Assembly (NCBI RefSeq): GCF_003833015.1
Contig: NZ_RJLQ01000009.1
Coordinates: 62,001-126,000, forward strand
Length of the DNA: 64,000 nucleotides
Reading direction: 5' to 3'
Source: Clostridium sp. E02
Lineage (GTDB): Bacteria > Bacillota > Clostridia > Lachnospirales > Lachnospiraceae
Translations under genes and position numbers: made by a program
In this document: piece after piece, positions 36,137-45,522 of the stretch
Layout of the letters: every line of letters starts with the position of its first letter
Position numbering within the stretch: the stretch's first letter is position 1
The notes under the pieces: model-generated
Told to the model about the DNA's origin: nothing
Seen by the model: the letters and a program-made list of their open reading frames with translations, nothing else
The model's database searches: none

Positions 36137-36655
36137 TTAAACAATAGTAGAGTCACCCCTTTTTTCTTTCTCCTCCAAATGACGGTTTGCAATTAAAAAC
36201 AATCGATATAGGAGAAGCGTTATCACAATAGTAAAAATAATCTCTGGCAAAACTAAGTTTATAAAATAATATCCAATATTCAGTTTTTGACGAATCAGGA
36301 ACCGGAATATATAGATATACAGATTGTAGGCCAGTTCATTCACTACACTTAATATAAGAGGCAGAGTAATATAGTCTTCATAATAATATTTAGAACAGAT
36401 TCCATTGACATAACCAACATAAACAAAAATTAAAGTGTAAAACCCAAAAGGTCCGCTGTAAAAAAGATCCATTAACAATCCGGATAACAGTCCATAGTAC
36501 ATTCCAGATTCTTTTCCATAAATAAATCCAAAAGAAAAGGTAAGGATCAAAAGCAGATTCGGAGCCGCCGAAAGAAATGGTAGCAGCGGAAATATACAGT
36601 TTTGTATGGTAAATGCCAGAACAATCAGCAATACATTGAATACAATCCGTTTCAT
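36137..36655 (-). CDS. mreD: Rod shape-determining protein MreD
   Basis: MreD, 172 residues, is an integral membrane protein with about five helices that joins MreC, PBP2 and RodA in the elongasome. Sequence conservation is low in the family, but AAPNLLLILTFSFGFIYGKESGMYYGLLSGLLMDLFYSGPFG is a typical central region. It lies between mreC and the PBP2 gene. Confidence 0.92.
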   Translation of the reverse strand: MKRIVFNVLLIVLAFTIQNCIFPLLPFLSAAPNLLLILTFSFGFIYGKESGMYYGLLSGLLMDLFYSGPFGFYTLIFVYVGYVNGICSKYYYEDYITLPLILSVVNELAYNLYIYIFRFLIRQKLNIGYYFINLVLPEIIFTIVITLLLYRLFLIANRHLEEKEKRGDSTIV

Positions 36656-36669
36656 ATGACTCCTTTTCG

Positions 36670-37575
36670 TTATTGAGTAACGCTTTCATTCTCAGAGGTT
36701 TTCGTCTGTTCCCCTTGTGCTTTATCCGAAGAATCCTCTTCTGTCATCGTGTCTGCTTTTAACTGAGTAATCACAAGCACTTCCTGAAGACTGTCAAATT
36801 GAGCAGCTGGAATCAAATATCCAGATTTCGTTACATTATTTGAATCATTGGTAATATCGGCCGCATAGCCAACCAAAATTCCAGGAAGAAATACGGAACT
36901 GATATTGGAGGTTACGATTTTATCTCCATCTTTTAGATCACTCTCTTTTAATACATTGGTAATACGCAGTCTTCCTTCTTTAAAAAGAGTCAAATCTCCG
37001 GCTATAATACAACTATCACCAGATTGCATAGCCATCCCACTGACACGACTAGAATCGTCAATAATGGAACGAACCGTAGCATAATTTGCACCTACATCGG
37101 TAACAATACCAACCAAGCCTCCACCTGCCACTACATTCATATCAACCGCAATTCCATCTTTGGAACCTTTGTCAATTCGAAATATTTGGAACCAGTTACT
37201 GGAATCATTGGCAATTACGCGGGCACCCACTTTTTGATAATGACTATAATCCTGATCCAAATTATAAAGTTCCCGTAGTCGCTTTAATTCAAATTCTTCT
37301 GACTGAAGTCTTGTGTTTTCTTCTGTCAACTGTGTGATGATATCCTTCATCTCTTTGTTTTCATCCAATGCATTTTTCAGTTTTGAATAATCAATGATTT
37401 CATCATAAATGGCCGATCCGACTGAATTAACCCCTGATTGTACTGGGATTAAAAAATATCCAACTCCAGTCCGCAAGGGTGCCAGCCATTCATCATGAAT
37501 CGAAGTTAGTCCGATTAACAGGACACAAAATACGGTTAAAGCAATAAGAACATATTTACTGCGCTTTGATTCCAT
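36670..37575 (-). CDS. mreC: Rod shape-determining protein MreC
   Basis: MreC, 301 residues, is a bitopic membrane protein: one N-terminal helix (about 8-25), a coiled coil (about 68-105, rich in Leu, Glu and Lys) and beta-barrel domains (VGARVIANDSSNWFQIFRIDKGSKDGI; GLVGIVTDVGANYATVRSIID). The C-terminal tail is acidic and polar. It starts one base after the radC stop. No mreB lies between radC and mreC. Confidence 0.95.
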   Translation of the reverse strand: MESKRSKYVLIALTVFCVLLIGLTSIHDEWLAPLRTGVGYFLIPVQSGVNSVGSAIYDEIIDYSKLKNALDENKEMKDIITQLTEENTRLQSEEFELKRLRELYNLDQDYSHYQKVGARVIANDSSNWFQIFRIDKGSKDGIAVDMNVVAGGGLVGIVTDVGANYATVRSIIDDSSRVSGMAMQSGDSCIIAGDLTLFKEGRLRITNVLKESDLKDGDKIVTSNISSVFLPGILVGYAADITNDSNNVTKSGYLIPAAQFDSLQEVLVITQLKADTMTEEDSSDKAQGEQTKTSENESVTQ

Positions 37576-38271
37576 CTATAAGATTCCCCGTTCTTTTAAA
37601 CTAATATAGGTATTATCTCCTATAATTATATGATCCAGTAACTGGATTCCAATTAAGTCTCCGGCTTCTTTGACCCTTTGAGTAAGGCACAGATCTGCCC
37701 TGCTCGGCGAAGGATCTCCGCTGGGATGATTATGAACAAGTACCAGGCTTACCGCATGATATTTTACAGCCTCAATAAAAATCTCTCTGGGCGAAACTAC
37801 AGAAGTATTCACCGTTCCCTGAGAGATTAACACATCTCGGATCATCGCCCCTTTCGTATTCAAAAGCATAATATAGACAAGCTCCTGTTCCTTATGGCGG
37901 ATCTCTTCAATGTAATAATTAGCAATATCGAGCGGGCAGGTAAAGGTTGCAAAATCCACACGTGCCATTCGTCTCCAGATTCGTCTGGAAAGTTCTCCAA
38001 CGCATAAAAGCTGCGCCCCTTTCACCCTTCCTATGCCTTTCACCTCCATAAGTTCCTGCATGGAAAGATGCAAAAGCCCTAAAATACCCTCCTGGGGATA
38101 GTTTAAGGCCAGTATCTTATGTGCCAATGCCAAAGAATTGTCCTCTCTGGAACCCGTGCGGATCACAACAGACAAAAGTTCCGCATCACTGAGACCACCC
38201 GGTCCATCCTTTAAACATTTTTCACATGGGCGTTCCTCTAATGGAATATCTTTCATTGTTATACGTTCCAT
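37576..38271 (-). CDS. radC: RadC/JAB domain DNA repair-associated protein
   Basis: RadC-family protein of 231 residues with an N-terminal helix-hairpin-helix region (MEVKGIGRVKGAQLL) and a C-terminal JAMM/MPN metal site HNHPSGDPSPSRAD. Its biochemical role is still unclear despite the name. It heads the mre-min row, a place it also holds in Bacillus and clostridia. Confidence 0.95.
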   Translation of the reverse strand: MERITMKDIPLEERPCEKCLKDGPGGLSDAELLSVVIRTGSREDNSLALAHKILALNYPQEGILGLLHLSMQELMEVKGIGRVKGAQLLCVGELSRRIWRRMARVDFATFTCPLDIANYYIEEIRHKEQELVYIMLLNTKGAMIRDVLISQGTVNTSVVSPREIFIEAVKYHAVSLVLVHNHPSGDPSPSRADLCLTQRVKEAGDLIGIQLLDHIIIGDNTYISLKERGIL

Positions 38272-38320
38272 ATGCCTCCTACCGTTACTCTCCAGATACG
38301 AATAAAGGCATATGTATGGA

Positions 38321-38572
38321 TCAAATAAATCGATACGTTATGAGAGCTGCAGCAACCCCTATGATACCGGCCATCGTGATTTTAATATGAATGCCGAATG
38401 TTAGAACCAAAATCCCCAGGTTGACGACCAACGGGGTATCAAAGCCAAATGACTGTCCCTTATTTAACCAGGACAACCAGGCAATTCCACTGGTCAAATC
38501 TCCGACAAAACCTCCAATCACTACGCCAGCAAGCATAAGAAGAAGCAGTACCCAGCCATTTTTGTTTCTCAT
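38321..38572 (-). CDS. DUF4321 small membrane protein
   Basis: A hydrophobic protein of 83 residues with two or three membrane helices (7-25, 45-62, 66-82). The central GFDTPLVVNLGILVLTFGIHIKITMAG matches the DUF4321 family found next to envelope genes in clostridia. Function unknown. It lies between the methionine gamma-lyase-like gene and radC. Confidence 0.8.
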   Translation of the reverse strand: MRNKNGWVLLLLMLAGVVIGGFVGDLTSGIAWLSWLNKGQSFGFDTPLVVNLGILVLTFGIHIKITMAGIIGVAAALITYRFI

Positions 38573-38661
38573 CTGTCAGCTACTCCTTTTTGATTCCTGG
38601 TAAGATTGTCCATACCTATCAAAATATTTTAGCATAGTTTTCCAATTGTGTACACCATTTT

Positions 38662-39942
38662 TTACAATTGGATGAAATCCGCTTCTAAAAGTTTTTGGAC
38701 TGACTTTAAAATTCCAAGCTTTGCATGATACCAGGTAAGTCCTCCCTGAAAATAAACGGCATAAGGAGGTTTAATGGGTCCATCCGCACTTAATTCTATG
38801 GACGCTCCCTGCACAAAAGCACCTGCCGCCATAATAACTGGAGCATCATAACCAGGCATATCCCAAGGCTCTGGTGTAACAAAGCTATCCACAGGCGCGG
38901 CTGCCTGTATTCCTTTACAAAAAGCAATGACACCTTCTGGTTTTCCGAAGGTAATTGCCTGTATGATATCATGGCGGGACTCCGTTGCGTTTGGCACCAC
39001 TGCAAAACCAAGTTTTTCATACAAATTAGCCGCATATACCGCTCCTTTTAAAGCACCAGCGACTACCGTTGGAGATAAAAACAATCCCTGAAAGAAAGCT
39101 TGATTTAGTCCCAGACTAGCCCCAACTTCCTTTCCAAGGCCAGGCGCAGTCAGCCGATAAGAAGCCCGGTCAATGCATTCTGTTGTACCTGCAATGTATC
39201 CGCCGATTGGAGCAAGTCCACCTCCTGGATTTTTAATCAGGGAACCTACAATCATATCAGCACCTACATCGGAAGGTTCGTTCCGTTCAACAAACTCCCC
39301 ATAGCAGTTGTCTACCATACAGATTACGTCCGGCTTTATTTTTTTAGCAAAAGCGATTAATTCACCAATCTGGGAAACAGAAAAAGTGGGTCTGGTGTCA
39401 TATCCTTTGGAACGTTGTATGGTAATCAGCTTTGTTTTTTCATTGATTGCTTTACCAATGGATTCATAATCAAACGTGCCATTCGAAAGCAGATCCACCT
39501 GCCGATAAACAACCCCATATTCTTTCAGGGATCCCACACTGTCACGGATTCCAATGACTTCTTCTAACGTGTCATAAGGTTTTCCGGCAGGGGATAGCAA
39601 TTCATCTCCTGGGCGTAGATTTCCAGATAGTGCAATGGCAAGTGCATGGGTTCCGCTGATAAGATTGGGTCTTACAAGGGCGCTTTCTGTATGAAATACA
39701 CTTGCATAGACATCTTCTAATGTATCACGGCCCAAATCGTTGTAGCCATATCCTGTGGTGGCTGCAAAGTGTATGTCACTGACCCGGTTATCTTGCATGG
39801 CTTTTATAACTTTCATTTGATTGAATTCAGCATTTGCATCAATTTCTTCAAACCGTTCCTTTAGAGATTCTTCCACATTCTTTCCATATTCAATCACAAT
39901 GGGGCTGATTCCCAGACTTTCATACATTGCATTTATTTCCAT
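38662..39942 (-). CDS. Methionine gamma-lyase family PLP enzyme (YnbB type)
   Basis: A fold-type I PLP enzyme of 426 residues, from the group once called aluminium resistance proteins. The phosphate-binding segment is ISGTHALAIALSGNLRPGDELL, the aspartate that pairs with the pyridine nitrogen is in VICMVDNCYGEFVE, and the PLP lysine is in the GSLIKNPGGGLAPIGGYIAG segment. It probably acts on sulfur amino acids, but substrate and pathway are not established. It overlaps miaA by 10 bases. Confidence 0.9.
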   Translation of the reverse strand: MEINAMYESLGISPIVIEYGKNVEESLKERFEEIDANAEFNQMKVIKAMQDNRVSDIHFAATTGYGYNDLGRDTLEDVYASVFHTESALVRPNLISGTHALAIALSGNLRPGDELLSPAGKPYDTLEEVIGIRDSVGSLKEYGVVYRQVDLLSNGTFDYESIGKAINEKTKLITIQRSKGYDTRPTFSVSQIGELIAFAKKIKPDVICMVDNCYGEFVERNEPSDVGADMIVGSLIKNPGGGLAPIGGYIAGTTECIDRASYRLTAPGLGKEVGASLGLNQAFFQGLFLSPTVVAGALKGAVYAANLYEKLGFAVVPNATESRHDIIQAITFGKPEGVIAFCKGIQAAAPVDSFVTPEPWDMPGYDAPVIMAAGAFVQGASIELSADGPIKPPYAVYFQGGLTWYHAKLGILKSVQKLLEADFIQL

Positions 39943-40895
39943 TTCTTTTTCTCCATTCCGTATAAATCATTGATATCCAATAAGATCCGTTGCAATACCT
40001 TATCTTGACTATTATCATAATCTGGTAAATAAAGATTTCGAACTTCTCTCTCTCGTTTAAACCAGGTAATCTGCCGCTTTGCAAAATGTCTGGTATTCTG
40101 TTTCAGTTGTTCTACCGCTTCTTCAAGAGAACACGTTCCATTTAGGTAAGAAAGAATCTCTTTGTAGCCAATTCCCTGCATGGAAACCATATCTTTCGTA
40201 CACCCCATTGCTTTTAATTCTTCCACCTCTGAAACAAGTCCCTGTAAAAGCATTTGATCTACCCGCTTATTTATTCGCTGATATAAAAAATCACGGTCTG
40301 TCTGAATTACATAATAGAGAAAGTCATAAGGAGATTCCTTTTGCCTTTCCCGTTTGTTATGTTCGGAGATCTTTTCTCCCGTCTGACGAAAATATTCAAT
40401 CGCCCGAATCACTCGTTTCCGGTTATTTTGATGAATCTCTTTTGCAGAGACAGGATCAATTTTCTCAAGAATATCATGGAGATATTGGGAACCTTTTTCA
40501 TCAAAAAGGCATTCTAATTCCTTTCGAATGGATGTATCTTCTCCCTGATCGGTAAAATCAATGTCGAAAATAAGTGCCTGAATATAGAATCCGGTGCCTC
40601 CAGTAACAATGGGAATATTTCCATTGGAATAGATCGTCTCTACCGCTTCCCTTGCCATCTTTTGAAACACAGTTACATTAAATTCCTCGCCAGGGTTCAG
40701 AACATCAATCAGATGGTGGGGAATTCCATCCATCTCTTCTTTTGTGATTTTAGCAGAGCCAATATCCATGTGCCGATACACCTGCATGGAGTCTGCACTT
40801 ATAATCTCTCCCCCAATGGCTTTGGCCAGTCGGATGGAAAGGTCCGTCTTACCCACAGCGGTTGGTCCTGTTAAAATAATCAGTGGTTTCATCAA
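39933..40895 (-). CDS. miaA: tRNA dimethylallyltransferase
   Basis: MiaA, 320 residues, adds the dimethylallyl group to A37 of tRNAs reading UNN codons. P-loop LTGPTAVGKTDLSIRLA; ISADSMQVYRHMDIGSAK; PHHLIDVLNPGEEFNV; VTGGTGFYIQAL; and the C-terminal TRHFAKRQITWFKRE. MiaB, which acts on the same base afterwards, is encoded three genes upstream. It overlaps mutL by four bases. Confidence 0.97.
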   Translation of the reverse strand: MMKPLIILTGPTAVGKTDLSIRLAKAIGGEIISADSMQVYRHMDIGSAKITKEEMDGIPHHLIDVLNPGEEFNVTVFQKMAREAVETIYSNGNIPIVTGGTGFYIQALIFDIDFTDQGEDTSIRKELECLFDEKGSQYLHDILEKIDPVSAKEIHQNNRKRVIRAIEYFRQTGEKISEHNKRERQKESPYDFLYYVIQTDRDFLYQRINKRVDQMLLQGLVSEVEELKAMGCTKDMVSMQGIGYKEILSYLNGTCSLEEAVEQLKQNTRHFAKRQITWFKREREVRNLYLPDYDNSQDKVLQRILLDINDLYGMEKKKWK

Positions 40896-42820
40896 ACAAT
40901 CCTCTTAAATTTCTTTTCCAATTCGTATTTACTCATGGATATTATTGTGGGTCTGCCATGGGGACAGGCATAAGGGTTTTCAAGTTTCAAGAGTTGATCT
41001 ATTAGTTCATTGGCTTCTGCAAAGGAAAGTGCATGACCGCCCTTAACGGCAGCTTTGCATGACATGGATGCGACTTTTTCGTAAATAATATCTGGGTTAT
41101 GAACAGACGTTTCATCGGATAAGCCATCGATCATCTCAATCAATAAATCCTTTTTTGCAATGGAGAATAGATTAGCAGGAACCCCACGTACTGCATATTC
41201 TCGTCCTCCAAACGGCTCGATCTCAAATCCCATATCATGGAAATATACCAGATGACGTTCTAATAAAATCTCTTCATTGCGGTTTAAAGTGAGTATAATT
41301 GGTGGATTAACAAGCTGGGATGTGTACTCTCTGCTTTTAAGTGTTGCCATTGTTTTCTCATATAAAACTTTTTCATGCGCCGCATGTTGATCAATGATAT
41401 AAAGATGCTCGTTAAATTCCACCAACCAATAGGTATCGAAAATTTGACCAATCAGCTTATGTTTTAAACGAGATTCTGGTTTTAGTAATTTCTCAACAAA
41501 CAAATCCAGCTGTTCTGGTTTCTGTTCTGGTTTCACTTCTGCCAGCGGTGGCAATTCCATATTTATTTCCGGTTTCACGCTCTCCTCTTGCTTATGGTTT
41601 AACCAGTTCTCAGATAATGTGTCCTCTTCTTTTACCCGGTCAGCCGTGGCTTTATTTGGAACTATCAGCCGTTTGGGTACAGACAGGACAGGCATTGAAT
41701 CCCGATCCTTTGCTGCCGCTTGCTGTTTCATTGCCATGAGCCGTTGTTTTTCAAATGGTTCTGGTAAAGAGTTTGACTCCTTTTGTCTTTTATCGTCCTT
41801 TCTCTTTTCCAGTTCCACTTCTGGAATTAGTTCTTTATGAGCAAGTGCACCAGAGATTGCATGGTAAACCATATGATAAACTTTTTCCCCATCTCGGAAA
41901 CGCAGTTCCATCTTCGTGGGATGGACATTCACATCTAGCAGTTCCGGTTCAATTGTAAAATGCAGCATCGTAAATGGGTACTTATGTTGCATCATAAACG
42001 GCTTATAGGCTTCTTCAATTGCCCTGGATATTATACTGCTTTTGATAAAACGTCCGTTGATAAAATAATTTTCATAATTCCGGTTTCCTCTGGCAATCAC
42101 TGGTTTCCCGATAAAACCTAAAATGGAGATTTCAGTTTTCTGCTCCTCCACCTTTAACAGATTGGAAGAAATCTCCCGTCCAAAAACGGTATAAATCATA
42201 TCTTTTAAGTTGTGATTGCCGGAAGTATGGAGTTTATTCTGATTATTCTGAATAAAACGTATGGACACTTCTGGATGGGACAAAGCCAGTCTTTCTACAA
42301 GGTCTGCTACATGAGCGCCTTCTGTGGAAGGGGTTTTTAAGAAGTTTTTTCGGGCCGGTGTATTAAAAAATAAATTTCTGGCAATAAAAGTGGTTCCTTC
42401 CGGAGCTCCAATCTCTTCCAGGGAACGTTCCTCTCCACCTTCCATTTGGTATCGAATACCGGTAAGACCTATGCTTGTTTTTGTAATAAGTTCCACTTGG
42501 GAAACCGCAGCGATGCTTGCCAGTGCCTCTCCTCGAAATCCAAGAGAAGATACCGTAAACAAATCTTCCACGGATTTAATCTTACTTGTTGCATGACGCA
42601 GAAAAGCCAGAGGAACCTCTTCCTTTGTGATTCCACAGCCATTGTCTGTCACTCGTATAAAGGTGGTTCCCCCTTCTTTGATCTCTACGGTAATGGCAGT
42701 TGCCTTTGCATCAATCGCATTCTCTAACAACTCTTTTACAACAGAGGCAGGACGTTCAATCACTTCCCCTGCCGCTATTTTGTTGATGGTATTTTGATCT
42801 AGTACGGTTATATTCGCCAT
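40892..42820 (-). CDS. mutL: DNA mismatch repair protein MutL
   Basis: MutL, 642 residues. GHKL ATPase N-terminal domain: AGEVIERPASVVKELLENAIDA, VTDNGCGI, FRGEALASI, GTTFIARNLFFNTPARKNF. A charged linker spans about 340-450. The C-terminal domain has the endonuclease motif DQHAAHEKVLYE (DQHA-x2-E-x4-E) and ACPHGRP, so this MutL nicks DNA itself, as expected in bacteria without MutH. It lies downstream of mutS. Confidence 0.97.
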   Translation of the reverse strand: MANITVLDQNTINKIAAGEVIERPASVVKELLENAIDAKATAITVEIKEGGTTFIRVTDNGCGITKEEVPLAFLRHATSKIKSVEDLFTVSSLGFRGEALASIAAVSQVELITKTSIGLTGIRYQMEGGEERSLEEIGAPEGTTFIARNLFFNTPARKNFLKTPSTEGAHVADLVERLALSHPEVSIRFIQNNQNKLHTSGNHNLKDMIYTVFGREISSNLLKVEEQKTEISILGFIGKPVIARGNRNYENYFINGRFIKSSIISRAIEEAYKPFMMQHKYPFTMLHFTIEPELLDVNVHPTKMELRFRDGEKVYHMVYHAISGALAHKELIPEVELEKRKDDKRQKESNSLPEPFEKQRLMAMKQQAAAKDRDSMPVLSVPKRLIVPNKATADRVKEEDTLSENWLNHKQEESVKPEINMELPPLAEVKPEQKPEQLDLFVEKLLKPESRLKHKLIGQIFDTYWLVEFNEHLYIIDQHAAHEKVLYEKTMATLKSREYTSQLVNPPIILTLNRNEEILLERHLVYFHDMGFEIEPFGGREYAVRGVPANLFSIAKKDLLIEMIDGLSDETSVHNPDIIYEKVASMSCKAAVKGGHALSFAEANELIDQLLKLENPYACPHGRPTIISMSKYELEKKFKRIV

Positions 42821-42838
42821 GGCACAAGCTCCTTTTTC

Positions 42839-45493
42839 CTATTGCCAGCGGTTTTTCAGTTTCGTCTGCAATCGGTATAATGTATTTAAGGCATCTATTG
42901 GAGTCATATTTCCAAGTTCCAAATCCCCCAGTTCCTTAATGATATCATCATCCTTAACGGTATCAAAAAGTGACATTTGCAGCAAATCAACCTCATCCGG
43001 TCTAGGAACAGACTTATGCTGTCCTTTACTTGCATTTCCTTCTGCAATTTCTTTGGCTTTAGCTGTAATATCTGCATCACTCAATTCTAATAATAACTGC
43101 TTGGCTCTAATAATAACTGAATCGGGAACACCTGCAAGTTTTGCTACTTGTATCCCATAGCTTTTATCCGCCCCGCCTCTTACAATTTTCCTTAGGAATA
43201 CAATATCATCGCCTTGTTCTTTTACTGCGATACAATAATTATATACCCCACTAATCGTTCCTTCCAGTTCCGTCAATTCATGGTAATGAGTTGCAAAAAG
43301 AGTCTTTGCTCCCAGAAGCTTTAGACTGCTGATGTGCTCTACAACCGCCCAAGCAATGCTTAATCCGTCAAAGGTACTTGTACCTCGTCCAATCTCATCT
43401 AAAACAATGAGACTGTTCTTGGTGGCATTTCTTAATATATTAGCAACTTCTGTCATCTCAACCATGAATGTACTTTGTCCAGATGCCAGATCATCGGATG
43501 CACCAACGCGAGTAAAGATTCGATCACAAATCCCGATATTGGCATTATCTGCCGGGACAAAGCAACCGATCTGTGCCATCAAAACGATAAGAGCCGTCTG
43601 CCTCATATAGGTAGATTTACCTGCCATGTTGGGGCCAGTTATGATAGAAAGACGATTTTTCGTATTATCAAGATAGGTATCATTGGAAACGAACAAATCG
43701 TCTCGCAGCATTTTCTCTACCACTGGGTGCCGCCCATTTTTAATATCAATCATTCCCTTTTCATTGATCTCTGGTTTCACATAGTTGTTTTTAGTGGCAA
43801 CCGAAGAAAGGGAAGTCAAAACATCGATCCCTGCTATGGCTCGGGCTGTCTGCTGGATCCGAAGTACTTCTCCTGCAACCCCATCTCGGACTTCATTAAA
43901 TAACTGATATTCCAGGGAAAACAGCTTGTCCTCTGCCCCCATAATAATATCTTCCAATTCTTTTAGTTCATCCGTTGTATAACGTTCTGCATTGGCAAGA
44001 GTCTGTTTTCTCACAAAATACTCTGGTACCAGCTCTTTAAAGGAGTTGGTAACTTCAAAATAGTATCCAAATACTTTATTGAATTTTACTTTCAGATTCT
44101 TAATTCCGGTCTTTTCTTTCTCTCTAGATTCCAGTTGTGCCAGCCAGCTCTTTCCTTCTGTTTTGGCACTGCGGAGTTTGTCAGCCTCTTCATGAAATCC
44201 TTCTTTGATGATTCCGCCTTCTCGTATGGTAATAGGTGGATCCTCAAGGATGGCCCGATCAATGTAATCTTTAAGATCTTCCAGTGAATCTAATTTACCT
44301 TCAAGTTCCTTTAATAAATCAGAATTAAATTCTTTTAAAATGTTTTTTATGTATGGAAGCATTTCCAAAGAGTTTTTAAATGAAATCAAATCTCTTGGAT
44401 TTGCTGTTTTGTAACTGATTCTTCCAATGATCCGCTCCAGGTCGTAGATTGGATTTAGATATTCACAAATCTCTTCTCTGGATATGTAATTCATATTTAA
44501 TTCTTCAATGGCATCTTGACGTTTTATGATCTCATTCTTTTGAATCAACGGCTGTTCTATATAGGTTCGGAGCATTCTGGCTCCCATGGCAGTTTTGGTT
44601 TTATCCAGAACCCATAAAAGGCTGCCTCTTTTCTGCTTCTCCCTCAGTGTTTCCAAAAGTTCCAAGTTCCTTCTGGTGGAGGTATCAATGATCATATACT
44701 GCCCGGTGGAATAAGGGGTGATGGTCGTGATATGGGACAGGCTGTTTTTCTGAGTCTCATACATATACTCCATGACAGCTCCGGCAGCAATGACCCCGGT
44801 GTCATAATCCTCAAGACCAAGACCAGTCAGCGTTCCCACCTTATAGTGTTCTTTTAGAACTTTCCGGCAGGCTTCGTCGGAAAAGAAATGATGATCCAGA
44901 GATGAAACAACGGTATGATAACGGTGCTTTATTTCTTCAACATCTACTCCTGAAACATAAAATGCTTCGTTACAGATAATCTCTGATGGGGCAAATTTGT
45001 TGATCTCATCGGTTAATTCCCGTTCCGATTCTACCTGAGTTACTAAAAAATCCCCCGTACTAATATCGGTAACCGCAACTCCATAAGTTTCACCCAGATA
45101 AACAATCCCCATCAAGTAATTGTTTCTCGTCTCATCTAGAGCCTGGGCACTGGTTATGGTTCCTGGAGTTACGACCCGAATCACTTCTCTTTTCACCAGA
45201 CCTTTTGCTTGCTTTGGATCTTCCATCTGTTCAGCAATAGCCACTTTGAACCCTTTTTGAACCAGCCGGTTTAAATAAGTTTCAATGGCATGATGAGGAA
45301 CGCCGCACATAGGTGCCCGTTCCTCTAATCCACATTCTTTTCCAGTTAATGTAATTTCTAGTTCCCTTGATACGGTGACTGCATCTTCAAAGAACATCTC
45401 ATAAAAGTCTCCCAGTCTGTATAATAAGATACAATCTGGATATTCTTTTTTCGTTTCTAAGTAATGGGCCATCATTGGAGATAATCCAGCCAT
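42839..45493 (-). CDS. mutS: DNA mismatch repair protein MutS
   Basis: MutS, 884 residues, full length. The mismatch-binding domain starts near residue 5 with the phenylalanine wedge in LGDFYEMFFEDA (FxE). The ATPase has ITGPNMAGKSTYMRQ (Walker A), LIVLDEIGRGTSTFDGLSIAWA (Walker B and signature) and FATHYHELTELE. The C-terminal region includes PDEVDLLQMSLFD, resembling the beta-clamp-binding QMSLF motif. It follows miaB by about 30 bases. Confidence 0.98.
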   Translation of the reverse strand: MAGLSPMMAHYLETKKEYPDCILLYRLGDFYEMFFEDAVTVSRELEITLTGKECGLEERAPMCGVPHHAIETYLNRLVQKGFKVAIAEQMEDPKQAKGLVKREVIRVVTPGTITSAQALDETRNNYLMGIVYLGETYGVAVTDISTGDFLVTQVESERELTDEINKFAPSEIICNEAFYVSGVDVEEIKHRYHTVVSSLDHHFFSDEACRKVLKEHYKVGTLTGLGLEDYDTGVIAAGAVMEYMYETQKNSLSHITTITPYSTGQYMIIDTSTRRNLELLETLREKQKRGSLLWVLDKTKTAMGARMLRTYIEQPLIQKNEIIKRQDAIEELNMNYISREEICEYLNPIYDLERIIGRISYKTANPRDLISFKNSLEMLPYIKNILKEFNSDLLKELEGKLDSLEDLKDYIDRAILEDPPITIREGGIIKEGFHEEADKLRSAKTEGKSWLAQLESREKEKTGIKNLKVKFNKVFGYYFEVTNSFKELVPEYFVRKQTLANAERYTTDELKELEDIIMGAEDKLFSLEYQLFNEVRDGVAGEVLRIQQTARAIAGIDVLTSLSSVATKNNYVKPEINEKGMIDIKNGRHPVVEKMLRDDLFVSNDTYLDNTKNRLSIITGPNMAGKSTYMRQTALIVLMAQIGCFVPADNANIGICDRIFTRVGASDDLASGQSTFMVEMTEVANILRNATKNSLIVLDEIGRGTSTFDGLSIAWAVVEHISSLKLLGAKTLFATHYHELTELEGTISGVYNYCIAVKEQGDDIVFLRKIVRGGADKSYGIQVAKLAGVPDSVIIRAKQLLLELSDADITAKAKEIAEGNASKGQHKSVPRPDEVDLLQMSLFDTVKDDDIIKELGDLELGNMTPIDALNTLYRLQTKLKNRWQ

Positions 45494-45522
45494 GTTTATT
45501 TCTTCCCCTTTTCTTTCGTTTG

